A program made the translations under genes and the position numbers. A model generated the notes under the pieces. It saw only the letters and a program-made list of their open reading frames with translations, was not told the DNA's origin and made no database searches. Below are positions 31,101 through 39,242 of a stretch of DNA of 64,000 nucleotides, one piece after another. How positions within the stretch are numbered: position 1 is the first letter of the stretch; every line of letters starts with the position of its first letter. This DNA comes from Pseudomonas laurylsulfatiphila (GTDB lineage: Bacteria; Pseudomonadota; Gammaproteobacteria; Pseudomonadales; Pseudomonadaceae), in assembly GCF_002934665.1 (NCBI RefSeq), contig NZ_NIRS01000002.1:372001-436000 (forward strand). The letters are read 5' to 3'.

Positions 31101-32029
31101 GGCACCTTGCCTTGGGCCACGATCCATTGGCGCAGGTGCCGCCAGTCGGTGAATTCATGCAAGGGTGAGGAGTTGCCCGGGATGTTCAGCAGGACCCGGC
31201 CGCTGTGACGGTGGCGATAACACCAGATATCGTCCGACGTGTAGCGATAGATCGTCAGCCGTCCGGCCTCGATCGGTGCGCTGACACGAGTCGGCGCCTG
31301 GAGCTGATCGAGGGTCAGCGCACTCCATGCCTGCCCCGCTGGCAAGTCGGCGGCCTGCATGGCCAGGGCCAGGCCTTCCTGACTCAAACTGCCCTCCTGG
31401 TGTTGCAGGCAGGCGCTCATGATAAAGGCGGCCTTGGCCGAGGTTCTCAGGTCGTAAGGCTGCGCCTGGACGATTCGCTTATCGGAGGGCCAGGCACGAT
31501 CAAGGTATGCCTGATAGCGGGTTTGCAAATCCAGCTCCCACACCCACTGTTTGAACGCCGCCGGCCTGAGGGCAATTTGCGTTGCCGGTCCATACACCTG
31601 GGGCGTGGTCTGGCGATAGATGCCTTCGTAGGTATGGTGGTTGCCATTGCCGTGGTCGGCGAATTCATCGACATGCTCCACGATGCGAATGGACGGGCCG
31701 ACATCGGGCGGTGTGTACAAGCCAAACGCGCTTTCGGCGAAGCGCCCGTCGCCGACGGTCTGGTAGTTCTCCAGCAACGCCTGGACCAGGGTTTGGGTGC
31801 TTACCACCTGCCCCTGCTCGATACCGTCCTGCGGCGGGTGCCCGTGGTAGCGGTAATCCAGGGTGACCAACAGCGCGGTTTGCGGGTCGATGTCTAGCCC
31901 CCATTTCTCCTTGATCAACTGTGCACCGAACTGCTCGGGAGACTGAGGTAAAGCCGCGCTCACCACAGACTGCAGTGTTTCGCGCAATGGCGCAGGCTGG
32001 GGGTTTAGCGGTGTCTGGTGGTCATTCAT
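28142..32029 (-). CDS. Large DUF6543/dermonecrotic-toxin-like LRR protein with a truncated NEL domain
   Basis: The 1295-residue protein has a long N-terminal region of the dermonecrotic-toxin-like (DUF6543) kind found in Pseudomonas LRR effectors, including a short hydrophobic segment (LGPLALFIPGGEGVLVLAGLIDAGYG). Leucine-rich repeats follow at roughly 990-1130 (TLNLSSTLLQ, TLDLSDNPLTVPP, VLNLRNTGIS, SLDLRGNRIS). The tail begins like an IpaH/SspH NEL ubiquitin ligase (LLRVMDGLRLTADFQ...RVWRLL). At the catalytic CxD position it has VGD (near residue 1257), and the protein stops about 40 residues later, so the ligase looks inactive. ATG 32029 has GGA six bases upstream; 32035 is possible. Secretion route unknown. 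Confidence 0.8.
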   Translation of the reverse strand: MNDHQTPLNPQPAPLRETLQSVVSAALPQSPEQFGAQLIKEKWGLDIDPQTALLVTLDYRYHGHPPQDGIEQGQVVSTQTLVQALLENYQTVGDGRFAESAFGLYTPPDVGPSIRIVEHVDEFADHGNGNHHTYEGIYRQTTPQVYGPATQIALRPAAFKQWVWELDLQTRYQAYLDRAWPSDKRIVQAQPYDLRTSAKAAFIMSACLQHQEGSLSQEGLALAMQAADLPAGQAWSALTLDQLQAPTRVSAPIEAGRLTIYRYTSDDIWCYRHRHSGRVLLNIPGNSSPLHEFTDWRHLRQWIVAQGKVPATRQALLAHFAENDREDGTFHAGVSTALEGMAVYPNEHWLKRSAGLFNDDGFWNPQDYIDLERPPSGTDPFAQLVLTMKQASMASVKTIRDDAQVNRDNLSAVVEPLVRWINRLGPLALFIPGGEGVLVLAGLIDAGYGLDQAINGKTPEQRSEGVSRTVFGLLNALPLVGAVVALKGEEKIAGTLHEPGEPASEPHPGTLAKPVAGSVPAPVSTRVALLREVCAPHAAFSDEVLGQIARVSTVDDDMLRLMQAGRPPTPLLADTITRFKLDQELEAVTDAQARAGLFNARYQTLQHSEREWVRLFQREYQGLPKSAVEQILDRSGVDIHRPFDADEALQLLKRLDNKSREYQQHVRLNRAYEGLYLRSVRNPETDVLALHSLPRLPDWPQGLRIEVLDGAISGRVLDRCGPLDSTDCRRLIKVGERYRYTAVAATDDEGSDLFTALVDLLSVEERTAMSLDSQDAASELRLRIGDHALARSELILGLNRMDSRLPFEAGGLRGGGFPNTPQAAALTHGVMRLQVKDLYPDFTDAQADELLFDAGAGAQALVDRLIAQMQQLHADLRQWIDQSVLDADDMDIDFLAVGDDDAAGMSPGQVEAHNVELLQTVIDFERETRTELGDELMSIWQKCAPRINRVMSGEAFSGYRLDLAFEDYHRLPTMNVRFNEVVELSMLGLHLIERESLSAFLESFPNLRSLSLERVNLRRLSADGALEGVLPPPIRQMTRLTTLNLSSTLLQFQENTAAQFGDLVSLQTLDLSDNPLTVPPVVLGLNELRVLNLRNTGISRCPVGIADQPYLTSLDLRGNRISRVPQSILNQAVSRDRVKLWGNPLTDEDTLLRLVDHRERTGINLWLSEPGADYGSATPWLEEGDESVREARQQIWQRLAVKPSGSTLLRVMDGLRLTADFQVGYRSLQARVWRLLHEADTSEELWGWLRQSVDTRVGDAENPFRLFMVLEDRVRLYRDWVAMGRPIPLVEHPVF

Positions 32030-32193
32030 GTGCATTCCATGGCAACTATTTTTGGAACACCAACATAACCAGCCGCCGCGTTGCCGAAAGCAGGAACGAT
32101 CGCCTGCCGACTACAGAGATTTCGCCGTGCCGTGGAAGACATCGGGCAAGCGTTCGCAGGCAAAAAAAGGTTCTTCACCCCTTACCGGGAACC

Positions 32194-32790
32194 TGTAGGA
32201 GCCAGCTTGCTGGCGATGGACTCCAGTGCGCCGCGGTCATCCGGCTCACACGCGTTATCGTTAACGACCATCGCTGGCAAGCCAGCTCCTACAAAGGACC
32301 GCGCCCACACTGAAACTGTAGGAGCCAGCCTGCTGGCGATGGACTCCAGTGCGCCGCGGTCATCCAGCTCACACGCGCTTTCGTTAACGACCATCCCTGG
32401 CAAGCCAGCGCCTACAAAGGACCGCGCCCACACTGAAACTGTAGGAGCCAGCCTGCTGGCGATGGACTCCAGTGCGCCGCGTTTATCCGGCTCACACGCG
32501 TTATCGTTAACGACCATCGCTGGCAAGCCAGCTCCTACAAAGGACCGCGCCCACACTGAAACTGTAGGAGCCAGCCTGCTGGCGATGGACTCCAGTGCGC
32601 CGCGGTCATCCAGCTCACACGCGCTTTCGTTAACGACCATCCCTGGCAAGCCAGCGCCTACAGGGGACCGCGCCCACGCTGAAACTGTAGGAGCCAGCCT
32701 GCTGGCGATGGACTCAAGCGCGCCGCGTTCATCCGGCTCACACGCGTTATCGTTAACGACCATCGCTGAAAATGAAGCGCCCTCCAAACC
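32194..32790. repeat. Tandem array of five 123-bp REP-containing units
   Basis: Units begin at 32194, 32317, 32440, 32563 and 32686. Each holds an inverted REP pair (GTAGGAGCCAGCCTGCTGGC and GCTGGCAAGCCAGCTCCTAC) plus a conserved spacer. Units 1, 3 and 5 share one set of variants and 2 and 4 another, an A-B-A-B-A order. The last unit is truncated in its right arm. Because 123 is a multiple of three, both strands show long open frames here, which I regard as non-coding. Confidence 0.95.
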
Positions 32791-32802
32791 AGTGAAAACA
32801 CC

Positions 32803-32829
32803 AAAAAAAACCGGGGCAAATGCCCCGGC
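32803..32829 (-). terminator. Rho-independent terminator of sohB
   Basis: On the minus strand CCGGGGCATTTGCCCCGG is followed directly by eight T residues, 28 nt after the sohB stop. Confidence 0.95.
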
Positions 32830-32857
32830 TGGATGTTTGGCAAAATTTCCTGGCCCG

Positions 32858-33880
32858 TTACCAGAAACGTTGCTGGGTCAAACGGCTCCACCAACTCAAC
32901 AGCACGCGATCGACCGAGCCGCTGGCGGCCATGCCGATGCGCTCCGGCAGGCTTTTGCGTTCGGCGTAATGCAAGTGATAGAGCTCGGACTTGCTGGCGC
33001 GCTCAGCGAGGTATTCATCGCTGGTCTTGAGTTCGTCGACCAGGTGCTTGTCCAGCGCCGCGACGCCGAGCCAGATTTCGCCGGTGGCCACTTCATCGAT
33101 CGCCAGTTGCGGACGGTAGCGCGACACGAAGTTCTTGAACAGTTGATGGGTGATGTCCAGGTCTTGCTGGAACTTCTCCCGGCCCTTCTCGGTGTTTTCG
33201 CCAAACACCGTCAGGGTGCGCTTGTACTCGCCGGCGGTGAGCACTTCGAAGTCGATGTCGTGCTTTTTCAGCAAGCGATTGACGTTGGGCAACTGCGCCA
33301 CCACGCCAATCGAGCCGAGGATCGCGAACGGTGCGCTGATGATCTTCTGGCCGATGCACGCCATCATGTAGCCACCGCTGGCTGCGACCTTGTCGATGCA
33401 CACGGTCAGGGGCACGCCGGCTTCGCGGATACGCGCCAGTTGCGAGGAGGCCAGGCCGTAGCTGTGAACCATGCCGCCGCCGCTTTCCAGGCGCAGGACC
33501 ACTTCGTCCTTGGGTGTGGCGAGGGTCAGCAAGGCCGTGATTTCGTGGCGCAGGCTCTCGGTGGCCGAAGCCTTGATATCACCGTTGAAATCGAGCACGA
33601 ACACCCGGGGTTTGGCCTCGGGCTTTTTCTTCTGCTTCTTGTCAGTCTTGGCCTGGGTCTTGCGCAGGGCCTTGAGCTGGTCCTTGTCGAGCAAGGTTTG
33701 CTCCAGGCGTTCGCGCAGCCCTTTGTAGAAATCATTGAGTTTGCTGACCTGCAACTGGCCGGACGACTTGCGCCGCCCCTTGCTGCGCAGGGCCGCAAAA
33801 CTGGCCAGGACCACCAGAATGGCGATCACCAGGGTCACGGTCTTGGCCAGAAAAATGGCGTACTCGGAAAAAAACTCCAC
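32858..33880 (-). CDS. sohB: Inner-membrane protease SohB (S49 family)
   Basis: The 340-residue protein has an N-terminal membrane helix (about 10-30), a basic coiled segment (KKQKKKPEAK) and an S49 peptidase domain. The predicted dyad is Ser168 in AASGGYM and Lys220 in GEYKRTL. SohB-type peptidases cut signal-peptide remnants or membrane proteins facing the periplasm. Followed by a strong terminator; it seems monocistronic. Confidence 0.93.
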   Translation of the reverse strand: MEFFSEYAIFLAKTVTLVIAILVVLASFAALRSKGRRKSSGQLQVSKLNDFYKGLRERLEQTLLDKDQLKALRKTQAKTDKKQKKKPEAKPRVFVLDFNGDIKASATESLRHEITALLTLATPKDEVVLRLESGGGMVHSYGLASSQLARIREAGVPLTVCIDKVAASGGYMMACIGQKIISAPFAILGSIGVVAQLPNVNRLLKKHDIDFEVLTAGEYKRTLTVFGENTEKGREKFQQDLDITHQLFKNFVSRYRPQLAIDEVATGEIWLGVAALDKHLVDELKTSDEYLAERASKSELYHLHYAERKSLPERIGMAASGSVDRVLLSWWSRLTQQRFW

Positions 33881-34079
33881 GGGGACTCCTCAAACGATGC
33901 GCGGCTTGAACGCGCGGGATACCTCCAGCATACCCATGCGCCGACCTTGCGACCAGCCGTGAAACCTCTGGCAACGGGCCTGTAACGAGCATTTCAAACA
34001 AGCGTATGTTTTTTCATTGACAGCTCACCGCCATCCTCATAACCTCGCCAAACCTTCAACGTACCGGGATGACGCGGAC

Positions 34080-34790
34080 GTGGGCAGTATCTATTTGATT
34101 CGACATGGCCAGGCCTCCTTCGGTGCAGACGACTACGACGTCCTGTCGCCGACCGGCATTCGGCAGGCTGAAATCCTTGGCCGGCACCTGGCCGAACTCG
34201 GGATCAGCTTCGACCGCTGCCTGGCAGGGGATCTGCGCCGGCAGCAGCACACGGCCAACAGCGCGCTGGAACAATTCGCCGCGGTGGGCCTGCCGGTCCC
34301 GCTGCTGGAAACCGACTCCGCCTTCAACGAATTCGACGCCGACGCGGTGATCCGCGCGCTGTTGCCGGCCATGTTGCCGGACGAACCCGAGGCGCTGAAC
34401 ATCTTGCGCAACGCCGCGCAAAACCGTGGTGAGTTCCAGCGCATCTTCGCCCTGATCATCGAACGCTGGCTCGCCGGTACCTACGACACACCGGGCCTGG
34501 AAAGCTGGCTGGGGTTTGTCGAGCGGGTGCGGGCCGGCTTGCATCGCATCCTCGACCAGGCCGACAACACCCAGAAAATCGCCGTGTTCACCTCCGGCGG
34601 CACCATCACCGCCCTGCTCCACCTGATTACGCAAATGCCTGCCCGGCAGGCCTTTGAATTGAACTGGCAAATCGTCAACACCTCGCTCAACCAGCTTAAG
34701 TTTCGTGGTCGCGAGGTGACGCTGGCTTCCTTCAACAGTCATGCGCACCTGCAACTGTTGAAGGCCCCGGAACTCATCACGTTTCGCTGA
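34080..34790 (+). CDS. Histidine phosphatase family protein
   Basis: The 236-residue protein has the RHG motif at its very start (GSIYLIRHGQASFG; catalytic His9) and a second catalytic region in FTSGGTITALL. It belongs to the phosphoglycerate mutase-like branch of the histidine phosphatases; the substrate is unknown. GTG 34080 is chosen because the family motif begins within a few residues; the frame is open to ATG 34017. It lies 64 nt upstream of the SCP2 gene and may share its transcript. Confidence 0.9.
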   Translation: MGSIYLIRHGQASFGADDYDVLSPTGIRQAEILGRHLAELGISFDRCLAGDLRRQQHTANSALEQFAAVGLPVPLLETDSAFNEFDADAVIRALLPAMLPDEPEALNILRNAAQNRGEFQRIFALIIERWLAGTYDTPGLESWLGFVERVRAGLHRILDQADNTQKIAVFTSGGTITALLHLITQMPARQAFELNWQIVNTSLNQLKFRGREVTLASFNSHAHLQLLKAPELITFR

Positions 34791-34854
34791 GTCCGGACTA
34801 TTGTGACCCTGGCTGTAATCACCCAGCTCTTATTACCCAAGAAAGGATTGAACC

Positions 34855-35169
34855 ATGACCTCCGTAGCAGACGCCGTACAAGCAATGAAAGCCAAGTTCA
34901 ACCCAGCCGCTGCTGCCGGTCTGGACCTGGTCTTCGGTTTCCGCATCGACGACACCAAGAACTTCTCGCTGATCGTCAAGAACAGCACTTGCGAGCTGCA
35001 GGAAGGCGAGAACCCGGACGCCCAGGTGACTCTGGTGATGGACGGCGAAACCCTGGAAGGCATCGTCGACGGTTCGACTGACGGCATGCAAGCGTTCATG
35101 GGCGGCAAACTGCGCGCTGAAGGCGACATGATGCTGGCCATGAAACTGTCCGAGCTGTTCCCGTCGTAA
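34855..35169 (+). CDS. SCP2 sterol-binding domain protein
   Basis: The 104-residue protein is a stand-alone SCP2 domain (VTLVMDGETLEGIVDGSTDGMQAFMGGKLRAEGDMMLAMKL is the diagnostic C-terminal half, spread over residues 60-100). SCP2 folds hold lipids or acyl-CoA in a hydrophobic tunnel. A clear AGAAAGGA ribosome site precedes the ATG. No partner gene identifies the ligand. Confidence 0.92.
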   Translation: MTSVADAVQAMKAKFNPAAAAGLDLVFGFRIDDTKNFSLIVKNSTCELQEGENPDAQVTLVMDGETLEGIVDGSTDGMQAFMGGKLRAEGDMMLAMKLSELFPS

Positions 35170-35209
35170 GCACCTGGCTCCCGGCCTTCGGGAGCGTGCC
35201 TGCTGCAAA

Positions 35210-35240
35210 CGAATCCCGCCCCTAGTGGCGGGATTCGTCG
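35210..35240 (+). terminator. Terminator after the SCP2 gene
   Basis: The stem CGAATCCCGCC/GGCGGGATTCG with a 6-nt loop is followed by TCGTTT. Confidence 0.75.
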
Positions 35241-35266
35241 TTTCAGGGTTCTAAAAAGACGCTCTG

Positions 35267-35370
35267 TGTGGCGAGGAAGCTTGTCGGATTGCCGCACCGT
35301 CCCGTTGGGCTGCGCAGCACTCGGTTCGGGGCCGCTGCGCAGCCCAACGCGAGAAAGCTCGCTCGCCACA
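35267..35370. repeat. Long inverted repeat, TGTGGCGAG family
   Basis: Outer arms TGTGGCGAG and CTCGCCACA enclose inner arms GTTGGGCTGCGCAGC and GCTGCGCAGCCCAAC. This is a third REP-like family, distinct from the other two in the window. Confidence 0.85.
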
Positions 35371-35419
35371 AGTTCTGTGGTGCTCTTACAATGCTCACAC
35401 TCCCCACACCGGCCGCCCC

Positions 35420-36283
35420 ATGGACATCGACCTCGCCCGCACTTTCCTCGAAATCGTCCGCCATGGCAGCCTGGCTGCCGCCGCGCAAAAGCTCCATGTC
35501 ACCCAGACCGCGATCACCGCACGGGTGCAGAAACTCGAGAGCCAACTGGGCAGTACCCTGTTCGTGCGCAACCGTGCCGGTGCTCGCCTGACGCCCAACG
35601 GTGAAGCGTTCGTGGTGTACGCCAACCAACTGGTGCAAACCTGGGACGCCGCACGGCGTGATCTGCCCTTGCCCGAGGGTTATCGCGATGTGCTGCATAT
35701 CGGTGGCGAGGTGAGCCTGTGTAACCCGCTGATGCTCGGCTGGGCCGGCGAAATCCGCAAGCACATCCCCAGCCACGCCCTGCGCATGGAAATCCATGAC
35801 GGAGAAAACCTCCTGCGCCAACTGGAGTTGGGCGTTCTGGATGCTGCGCTGGTGTATCAGCCCGAGTACTGGCCGCGTTTGCAGGTCGAGCAGGTGCTCG
35901 AAGAAAAACTGATCCTCGTGCGCCTCGCCGACAGGCCCGATCCTTATGTGTACATCGATTGGGGCGCCGAATTCCGGCGCCAGCACGATGCCGCCCTGCC
36001 GGAAAAAGCCAAGGCTGCGCTGAGTTTCAATCTTGGCCCGCTGGGCTTGCAGTACCTTCTCGAAAACGGCGGCAGTGGTTACTTCCGCACCCGTGTCGTG
36101 CAGAGTTATCTCGATAGCGGCGCCCTGGAACGGGTGCCCAAGGCTCCGGAGTTCAGCTACCCGACCTATCTGGTCTACTCCCGCGATCGTGACTCGCCGA
36201 CGCTGCAACGCGCCTTCGACCTGCTGCGCGAGGTGATCGATTCCGACGAAGACTGGTCGCAACGCTGGGACCCGCTGACCTGA
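35420..36283 (+). CDS. LysR-family transcriptional regulator
   Basis: The 287-residue protein has the LysR N-terminal helix-turn-helix (LARTFLEIVRHGSLAAAAQKLHVTQTAITARVQKLE) and a C-terminal substrate-binding domain. It lies just upstream of the desaturase pair on the same strand, 100 nt away, but LysR targets are usually divergent, so its regulon is uncertain. Confidence 0.92.
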   Translation: MDIDLARTFLEIVRHGSLAAAAQKLHVTQTAITARVQKLESQLGSTLFVRNRAGARLTPNGEAFVVYANQLVQTWDAARRDLPLPEGYRDVLHIGGEVSLCNPLMLGWAGEIRKHIPSHALRMEIHDGENLLRQLELGVLDAALVYQPEYWPRLQVEQVLEEKLILVRLADRPDPYVYIDWGAEFRRQHDAALPEKAKAALSFNLGPLGLQYLLENGGSGYFRTRVVQSYLDSGALERVPKAPEFSYPTYLVYSRDRDSPTLQRAFDLLREVIDSDEDWSQRWDPLT

Positions 36284-36389
36284 GACCGGTTTGCACCGGA
36301 TCATGGCCGTTGTGTCCTCAAGGTTCACCCCGCCAAAACAGCGGAATCGACTAATCTGCAGGAGATAACAATAACCACAGGTGATTGCA

Positions 36390-37535
36390 GTGAGGCAGAC
36401 CACCGAAGGATTCCGCAGCCATTACCGCGCTGCCATTCATCCGCTATACAACCCTTGGCTGCACGGCGCTTTTGTCCTGTTGTTCGGGGCGCTGGCGATC
36501 AGCGCTTTCTGGAGCAACGTGCATCAGGTACAGCCAAGGGAATGGCTTGCGGTACCCGTCACGCTGCTAGCGTTCAACCTCGGCGTGTACGTGGTGCATC
36601 GCCACCTGGGGCATCATAAAAAGCGCTTCGCCCGGCTGTTTTATGCCCGTCACGCCGGCGACCACCACAGTTTCTTCACCCCTGGCCACATGACCTACGA
36701 CAGCGCCCGCGACTGGCGGGTGATCCTGTTTCCCGCATGGCTGATCGTACTGCACACGCTCGCCGTGGCCCTGCCCCTCTGGTGGCTGCTCAAGCACTTC
36801 GATAGCAACGTCGCCGGACTGGTCGGCGGCGTTCTTGTCCTCGGCTACCTGGCTTACGAGGTGTTCCATGCCTGCGAGCATCTGCCGTCGCACAATCCGC
36901 TCACACGGCTGCCGTGGATCCGCCAGATGCGCCGGCTGCACGAACTGCACCACCGCCGCGAACGGATGCAGGAGCGCAATTTCAACATCGTTTTCCCGCT
37001 GATGGACTACCTGTTCGGCACCCTCTATTGGGAGCCGGAACCTGCGCCGCTCAACCCGACGAGAACGCCCATGACCCGCATGCAGCATCAGATTGTCATT
37101 GCCGGACACCCGACCGATGTACTGGCCTACGCCAGCACCGTGACCCTTTGGCCGCAATGGCACCCGTCGTCGCTGCACATCGATGGGCCCAAAGGTCCAT
37201 TGCATGCCGGCGCACGTTTCGAGGAGGACATCCGCGCCGGCGGCCGTGAAGGACACTTGAGCTGGGAAGTGGCGCAGTACCTGCCCGGCCAACGCTGGAG
37301 CGCGCGTGCCCAGGGTGACCATGGCCTGTCGCTGGTGGTGACCTACGAATGCGAAGCCCTGGGCAAGGACACACGTTTCGTCCGTACCCTGGAATACCGA
37401 TTCAGCGGTCTGGCGATGCGGATTGCCAACCGGTTGTTGCTCAAGCGGCGCATCGACCGGGAATCGGCGGCGTCGATGCAAGCGTTGCGCGAGATGGCGC
37501 AGAAATACCTGGTGGCAACCGGAGTCAACGCGTGA
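36390..37535 (+). CDS. Sterol desaturase/fatty acid hydroxylase fused to an SRPBCC domain
   Basis: The N-terminal half is a membrane di-iron hydroxylase with several hydrophobic helices and the His clusters HRHLGHH, HAGDHH, HACEH and HELHH. The C-terminal half, from about residue 230 (QIVIAGHPTDVLAYASTV), looks like a START/polyketide-cyclase (SRPBCC) lipid-binding domain. GTG 36390 has AGGTGA five bases upstream; GTG 36381 is the longer option. Its stop overlaps the next start, so the two act together, perhaps on a lipid or terpenoid-like molecule. Confidence 0.85.
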   Translation: MRQTTEGFRSHYRAAIHPLYNPWLHGAFVLLFGALAISAFWSNVHQVQPREWLAVPVTLLAFNLGVYVVHRHLGHHKKRFARLFYARHAGDHHSFFTPGHMTYDSARDWRVILFPAWLIVLHTLAVALPLWWLLKHFDSNVAGLVGGVLVLGYLAYEVFHACEHLPSHNPLTRLPWIRQMRRLHELHHRRERMQERNFNIVFPLMDYLFGTLYWEPEPAPLNPTRTPMTRMQHQIVIAGHPTDVLAYASTVTLWPQWHPSSLHIDGPKGPLHAGARFEEDIRAGGREGHLSWEVAQYLPGQRWSARAQGDHGLSLVVTYECEALGKDTRFVRTLEYRFSGLAMRIANRLLLKRRIDRESAASMQALREMAQKYLVATGVNA

Positions 37536-38611
37536 GCAGAATCCTCAAATGCCTGCTGCTGGTCATTGTCGTCATCGGCGCCTTCCTGCTGCTGATGCCG
37601 ACCAAGGTGCGACCGGTGGCCTGGACGCCACAACCCGCGCCATCCCTCTCCAGCGGCATCTACGCCGACAATCAGCGCCTCAAAGGCGTGGAGCGCGTCG
37701 GTGCCGCCGACATCGACGGGCCGGAAGCCCTGCTGCTGGAAAACGACACGCTCATCACCGGCCTGCACGACGGGCGCCTGATCCGCACCAGCCTGGATGG
37801 CAAGACCACCAAAGTCCTGGCCGACACCGATGGCCGGCCACTGGGCCTGGCCCGGCATCCCAATGGTCTGCTGGTGATCGCCGATGCCGTCAAAGGTTTG
37901 TTGTCTCTCGACGCCCAGGGTCGTCTGGTGGCCTTGACCACAGAGGCTGGCGGCGTTCCCTTCGGATTTACCGATGATGTGGTCATCGACAAACCCGGTC
38001 ACTACGCTTATTTCAGCGACGCTTCGAGCCGTTTCGGTTATGGCCACGACGGTGAGGCCGTGCTCGAACACGGTGGTGACGGTCGATTGCTGCGCTACGA
38101 CTTCCAGACCGGCAAAACGGCGGTTGTGCTGGACAAGCTGGAGTTCGCCAACGGCGTGGCCCTGGGACCGGACGATGCCTACGTGCTGGTCAATGAAACC
38201 GGCGCCTACCGTATCAGCCGTTATTGGCTCAGCGGCCCCAAGGCCGGCACCCAAGACCTGTTCATCGACAACCTGCCGGGCCTGCCGGACAACCTGTCAT
38301 TCAATGGTCACGATCGGTTCTGGGTGGCGCTGTATGCCCCCCGAAACGCCCTGCTCGATGGCACGGCGGCGCATCCGTTCGTGCGCAAGATGATCGTGCG
38401 GGCCATGACTGTCCTGCCCAAACCCGTGGAAAAGCGCGGGTTCGCCCTGGGCCTGGACCTTGAAGGCAAGGTGATCGCCAACCTGCAGGACGGCAGCAGC
38501 GACAACTACTCACCGATCACCACCGTGCGCGAGTATGGGGACTGGTTGTATTTCGGTTCACTGAAGGCGCAGAACATGGCGCGGTTGCCTTTGAGCAAGG
38601 CGTTGCAATGA
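37532..38611 (+). CDS. Strictosidine synthase-like beta-propeller (SMP-30/lactonase superfamily)
   Basis: The 359-residue protein has an N-terminal membrane anchor (LKCLLLVIVVIGAFLLLMP) and a six-bladed propeller of the strictosidine synthase / APMAP type (GPEALLLENDTLITG, SDASSRFGYG, NLPGLPDNLSFNGHDRFWVAL). Bacterial members are usually hydrolases or lactonases, not true synthases. GTG 37532 overlaps the desaturase stop by 4 nt. A periplasm-facing role with the membrane hydroxylase is inferred. Confidence 0.87.
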   Translation: MSRILKCLLLVIVVIGAFLLLMPTKVRPVAWTPQPAPSLSSGIYADNQRLKGVERVGAADIDGPEALLLENDTLITGLHDGRLIRTSLDGKTTKVLADTDGRPLGLARHPNGLLVIADAVKGLLSLDAQGRLVALTTEAGGVPFGFTDDVVIDKPGHYAYFSDASSRFGYGHDGEAVLEHGGDGRLLRYDFQTGKTAVVLDKLEFANGVALGPDDAYVLVNETGAYRISRYWLSGPKAGTQDLFIDNLPGLPDNLSFNGHDRFWVALYAPRNALLDGTAAHPFVRKMIVRAMTVLPKPVEKRGFALGLDLEGKVIANLQDGSSDNYSPITTVREYGDWLYFGSLKAQNMARLPLSKALQ

Positions 38612-38636
38612 TCTGTTGAGTTCAACCAAGCACCAA

Positions 38637-38726
38637 TGTGGGAGCGAGCTTGCTCGCGATGGCGCCCGACCAGTCCGCATTTATATCGACTCACCCACCG
38701 CTATCGCGAGCAGGCTCGCTCCTACA
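38637..38726. repeat. REP doublet, GCGAGCAGGCTCGCTCC type
   Basis: TGTGGGAGCGAGCTTGCTCG and its inverse lie between the propeller gene and the convergent 53-residue ORF. Confidence 0.9.
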
Positions 38727-38737
38727 GAGGACGGTGT

Positions 38738-38899
38738 TCACTCTGGATCGATGTCGACACCTTCATCCTCCGGCCATTCATCAATGCCCGGCTCTTCCTC
38801 GGGATTGACCGTGGTGTGTTCGGGGCTCAGCGGTTCGGGATGAGTGGGTATCGGGTCGTAGCCACCCTGTTGTTCACTGGGATATTTGGGCTGGGTCAT
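38738..38899 (-). CDS. Small acidic, Pro-rich protein (53 aa)
   Basis: The ORF reads MTQPKYPSEQQGGYDPIPTHP and continues with an acidic tail rich in Glu, Asp and Pro. AGGTG lies about five bases before ATG 38899, a good ribosome site. It has no membrane segment or Cys and is probably disordered. It is too short for default gene finders. Function unknown. Confidence 0.65.
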   Translation of the reverse strand: MTQPKYPSEQQGGYDPIPTHPEPLSPEHTTVNPEEEPGIDEWPEDEGVDIDPE

Positions 38900-38977
38900 G
38901 AGGCACCTCGTTGAGAGCCGTGATATCGGTCTCTGAGCATTCGAGGTGCCGGTTCTGGTGGCCGTTCCAACTTTTCA

Positions 38978-38996
38978 GCCACCGATCGTCGGTGGC
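38978..38996. terminator. Candidate hairpin terminator between two small genes
   Basis: GCCACCGA and TCGGTGGC pair across three bases, 13 nt after the DUF465 gene stop. No strong T-run, so weak. Confidence 0.4.
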
Positions 38997-39008
38997 AGGC
39001 ACGCTGGA

Positions 39009-39242
39009 TCAGGACCGCAACTGGAGTTGTTTGACGATCTTGTCCTTGACCTCCAAGCGCTTCGCCTTGAGCTTCGTCACCGCATCATCGCTGGATTTGG
39101 CTTCCTCCGCTTTCACCACTTCGGCATCAGCCAGGGAATACTTGTTGATCAGTGAATCCAGTAACGGATCCGTGGTGCGTTTCTGCTGGATTTCTTCCTT
39201 TGTGCAACTCAGATCCTGAAAAAGGTCATGGGGCACCGGCAT
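39009..39242 (-). CDS. DUF465 (YdcH-like) small protein
   Basis: The 77-residue, mostly helical, charged protein (MPVPHDLFQDLS...LKAKRLEVKDKIVKQL) fits the DUF465/YdcH family. GGAGGTG precedes ATG 39242, which I prefer over 39296. Members are small soluble coiled helices of unknown function. Confidence 0.85.
   Translation of the reverse strand: MPVPHDLFQDLSCTKEEIQQKRTTDPLLDSLINKYSLADAEVVKAEEAKSSDDAVTKLKAKRLEVKDKIVKQLQLRS

Noticed and set aside
32194..32790. CRISPR-like array
   Set aside because: Units are 123 bp with no unique spacers and contain REP palindromes; no cas genes nearby.
32081..33985. 634-codon frame with 41-residue repeats through the REP array
   Set aside because: The repeat length of 123 bp keeps any frame open; the array is palindromic REP sequence and the frame then runs antisense to sohB.
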